A DNA stretch of 64,000 bases from Pseudomonas syringae (GTDB lineage: Bacteria; Pseudomonadota; Gammaproteobacteria; Pseudomonadales; Pseudomonadaceae), in NCBI RefSeq assembly GCF_000737245.1, contig NZ_JPQU01000067.1, positions 62,001 to 126,000 of the forward strand, written 5' to 3'. Positions 63,739 through 64,000 of the stretch are shown here, one piece after another. The notes beneath the pieces were generated by a model, which saw only the letters and a list, made by a program, of their open reading frames with translations, was not told the DNA's origin and made no database searches. Positions within the stretch are counted from its first letter, which is position 1. Every line of letters starts with the position of its first letter. The position numbers and the translations under genes were made by a program.

Positions 63739-64000
63739 TCAATCGCGAACGGTTTTAGCCGTGCCCAGCACCAGATGCATCTGACGGGTGAGGATACGCA
63801 GATTTTCCTCGTCCGCACCGGGTTGCGGGCCGTGCAACAGACCCTGATATTCCATCCGGCACATCACCCCCGTCAACACTTGAGCGTCCAGCAGCGGCTG
63901 GGCCGAGCCCATCACCTGCAGAAAACGGCAGGCCCCCTGCAGCATGATTTCCTGATGTGCATCCACCAGACGGGCCAGGCGCGGGTTGATCAGCGCCTCG
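63739..64000 (-). CDS. C-terminal part of a probable TetR-family regulator, 5' end outside window
   Basis: An open frame runs from the window edge (EALINPRLARLVDAHQEI) to the stop codon at 63739, about 87 codons, without a convincing start inside. The helical C-terminal sequence (LQGACRFLQVMGSAQP, LRILTRQMHLVLG) looks like a TetR ligand-binding domain. A TetR gene is found at this position in P. aeruginosa (PA3699 as recalled). The helix-turn-helix lies outside the window, so the family call is not proven. Confidence 0.55.
   Translation of the reverse strand, partial: EALINPRLARLVDAHQEIMLQGACRFLQVMGSAQPLLDAQVLTGVMCRMEYQGLLHGPQPGADEENLRILTRQMHLVLGTAKTVRD

Overview
The window is a chromosomal segment of a Pseudomonas, most likely of the P. 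fluorescens/putida/syringae side of the genus. The evidence is the gene order, which as I recall it runs parallel to P. aeruginosa PAO1 from about PA3636 (kdsA) to about PA3699 (a TetR regulator); the high G+C and codon use of nearly every gene; and the many intergenic REP-type inverted repeats with the 'gtgggagcg...cgctcccac' signature. No rRNA, tRNA, CRISPR array, insertion sequence or prophage was seen.

Left part (1-23735), almost entirely minus strand: kdsA (cut by the window edge), pyrG, tilS, accA and dnaE, then the envelope operon rnhB-lpxB-lpxA-fabZ-lpxD-skp-bamA-rseP-dxr-cdsA-uppS-frr-pyrH-tsf-rpsB, listed in reverse of transcription. Translation (rpsB, tsf, frr), UMP kinase, undecaprenyl and isoprenoid synthesis, phospholipid precursor (cdsA), outer-membrane assembly (bamA, skp) and lipid A synthesis (lpxD, lpxA, lpxB, fabZ) are tightly packed with 1-4 base overlaps. 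Factor-independent terminators or attenuators are visible after rnhB, after rseP and after rpsB.

Middle part (24094-32444), plus strand: map, glnD, dapC, an ArsC/Spx-like protein, dapD, csdA and csdE, convergent with tcdA. Lysine/peptidoglycan diaminopimelate genes (dapC, dapD, later dapE) and the CsdA-CsdE-TcdA sulfur/t6A group lie here. A 134-bp inverted-repeat element sits directly in front of csdA.

Accessory insert (about 33300-37650), minus strand and visibly A+T-rich: an ATP-grasp ligase, an FAD/NAD(P)-binding oxidoreductase and an AbrB-family membrane protein, inserted between tcdA and dapE. This looks like a small, probably transferred metabolite locus and is the least explained part of the window.

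Right part (37797-64000): dapE-rlmA, a small conserved protein, plsB, a DUF4197 protein, a MexJK-MexL type RND efflux system with a visible tandem operator, rsmJ, a protein with a 61-residue internal repeat, an extensin-like protein, a PEP mutase/isocitrate lyase-family protein, a DUF72 protein, tsaB, adk, ppc, a small conserved protein, a DUF4398-OmpA lipoprotein pair behind a good AlgU-type promoter, an alpha/beta-hydrolase lipoprotein, a QEGLA-motif protein, a lipoprotein and the end of a TetR-type regulator. REP doublets fill most of the non-coding gaps.
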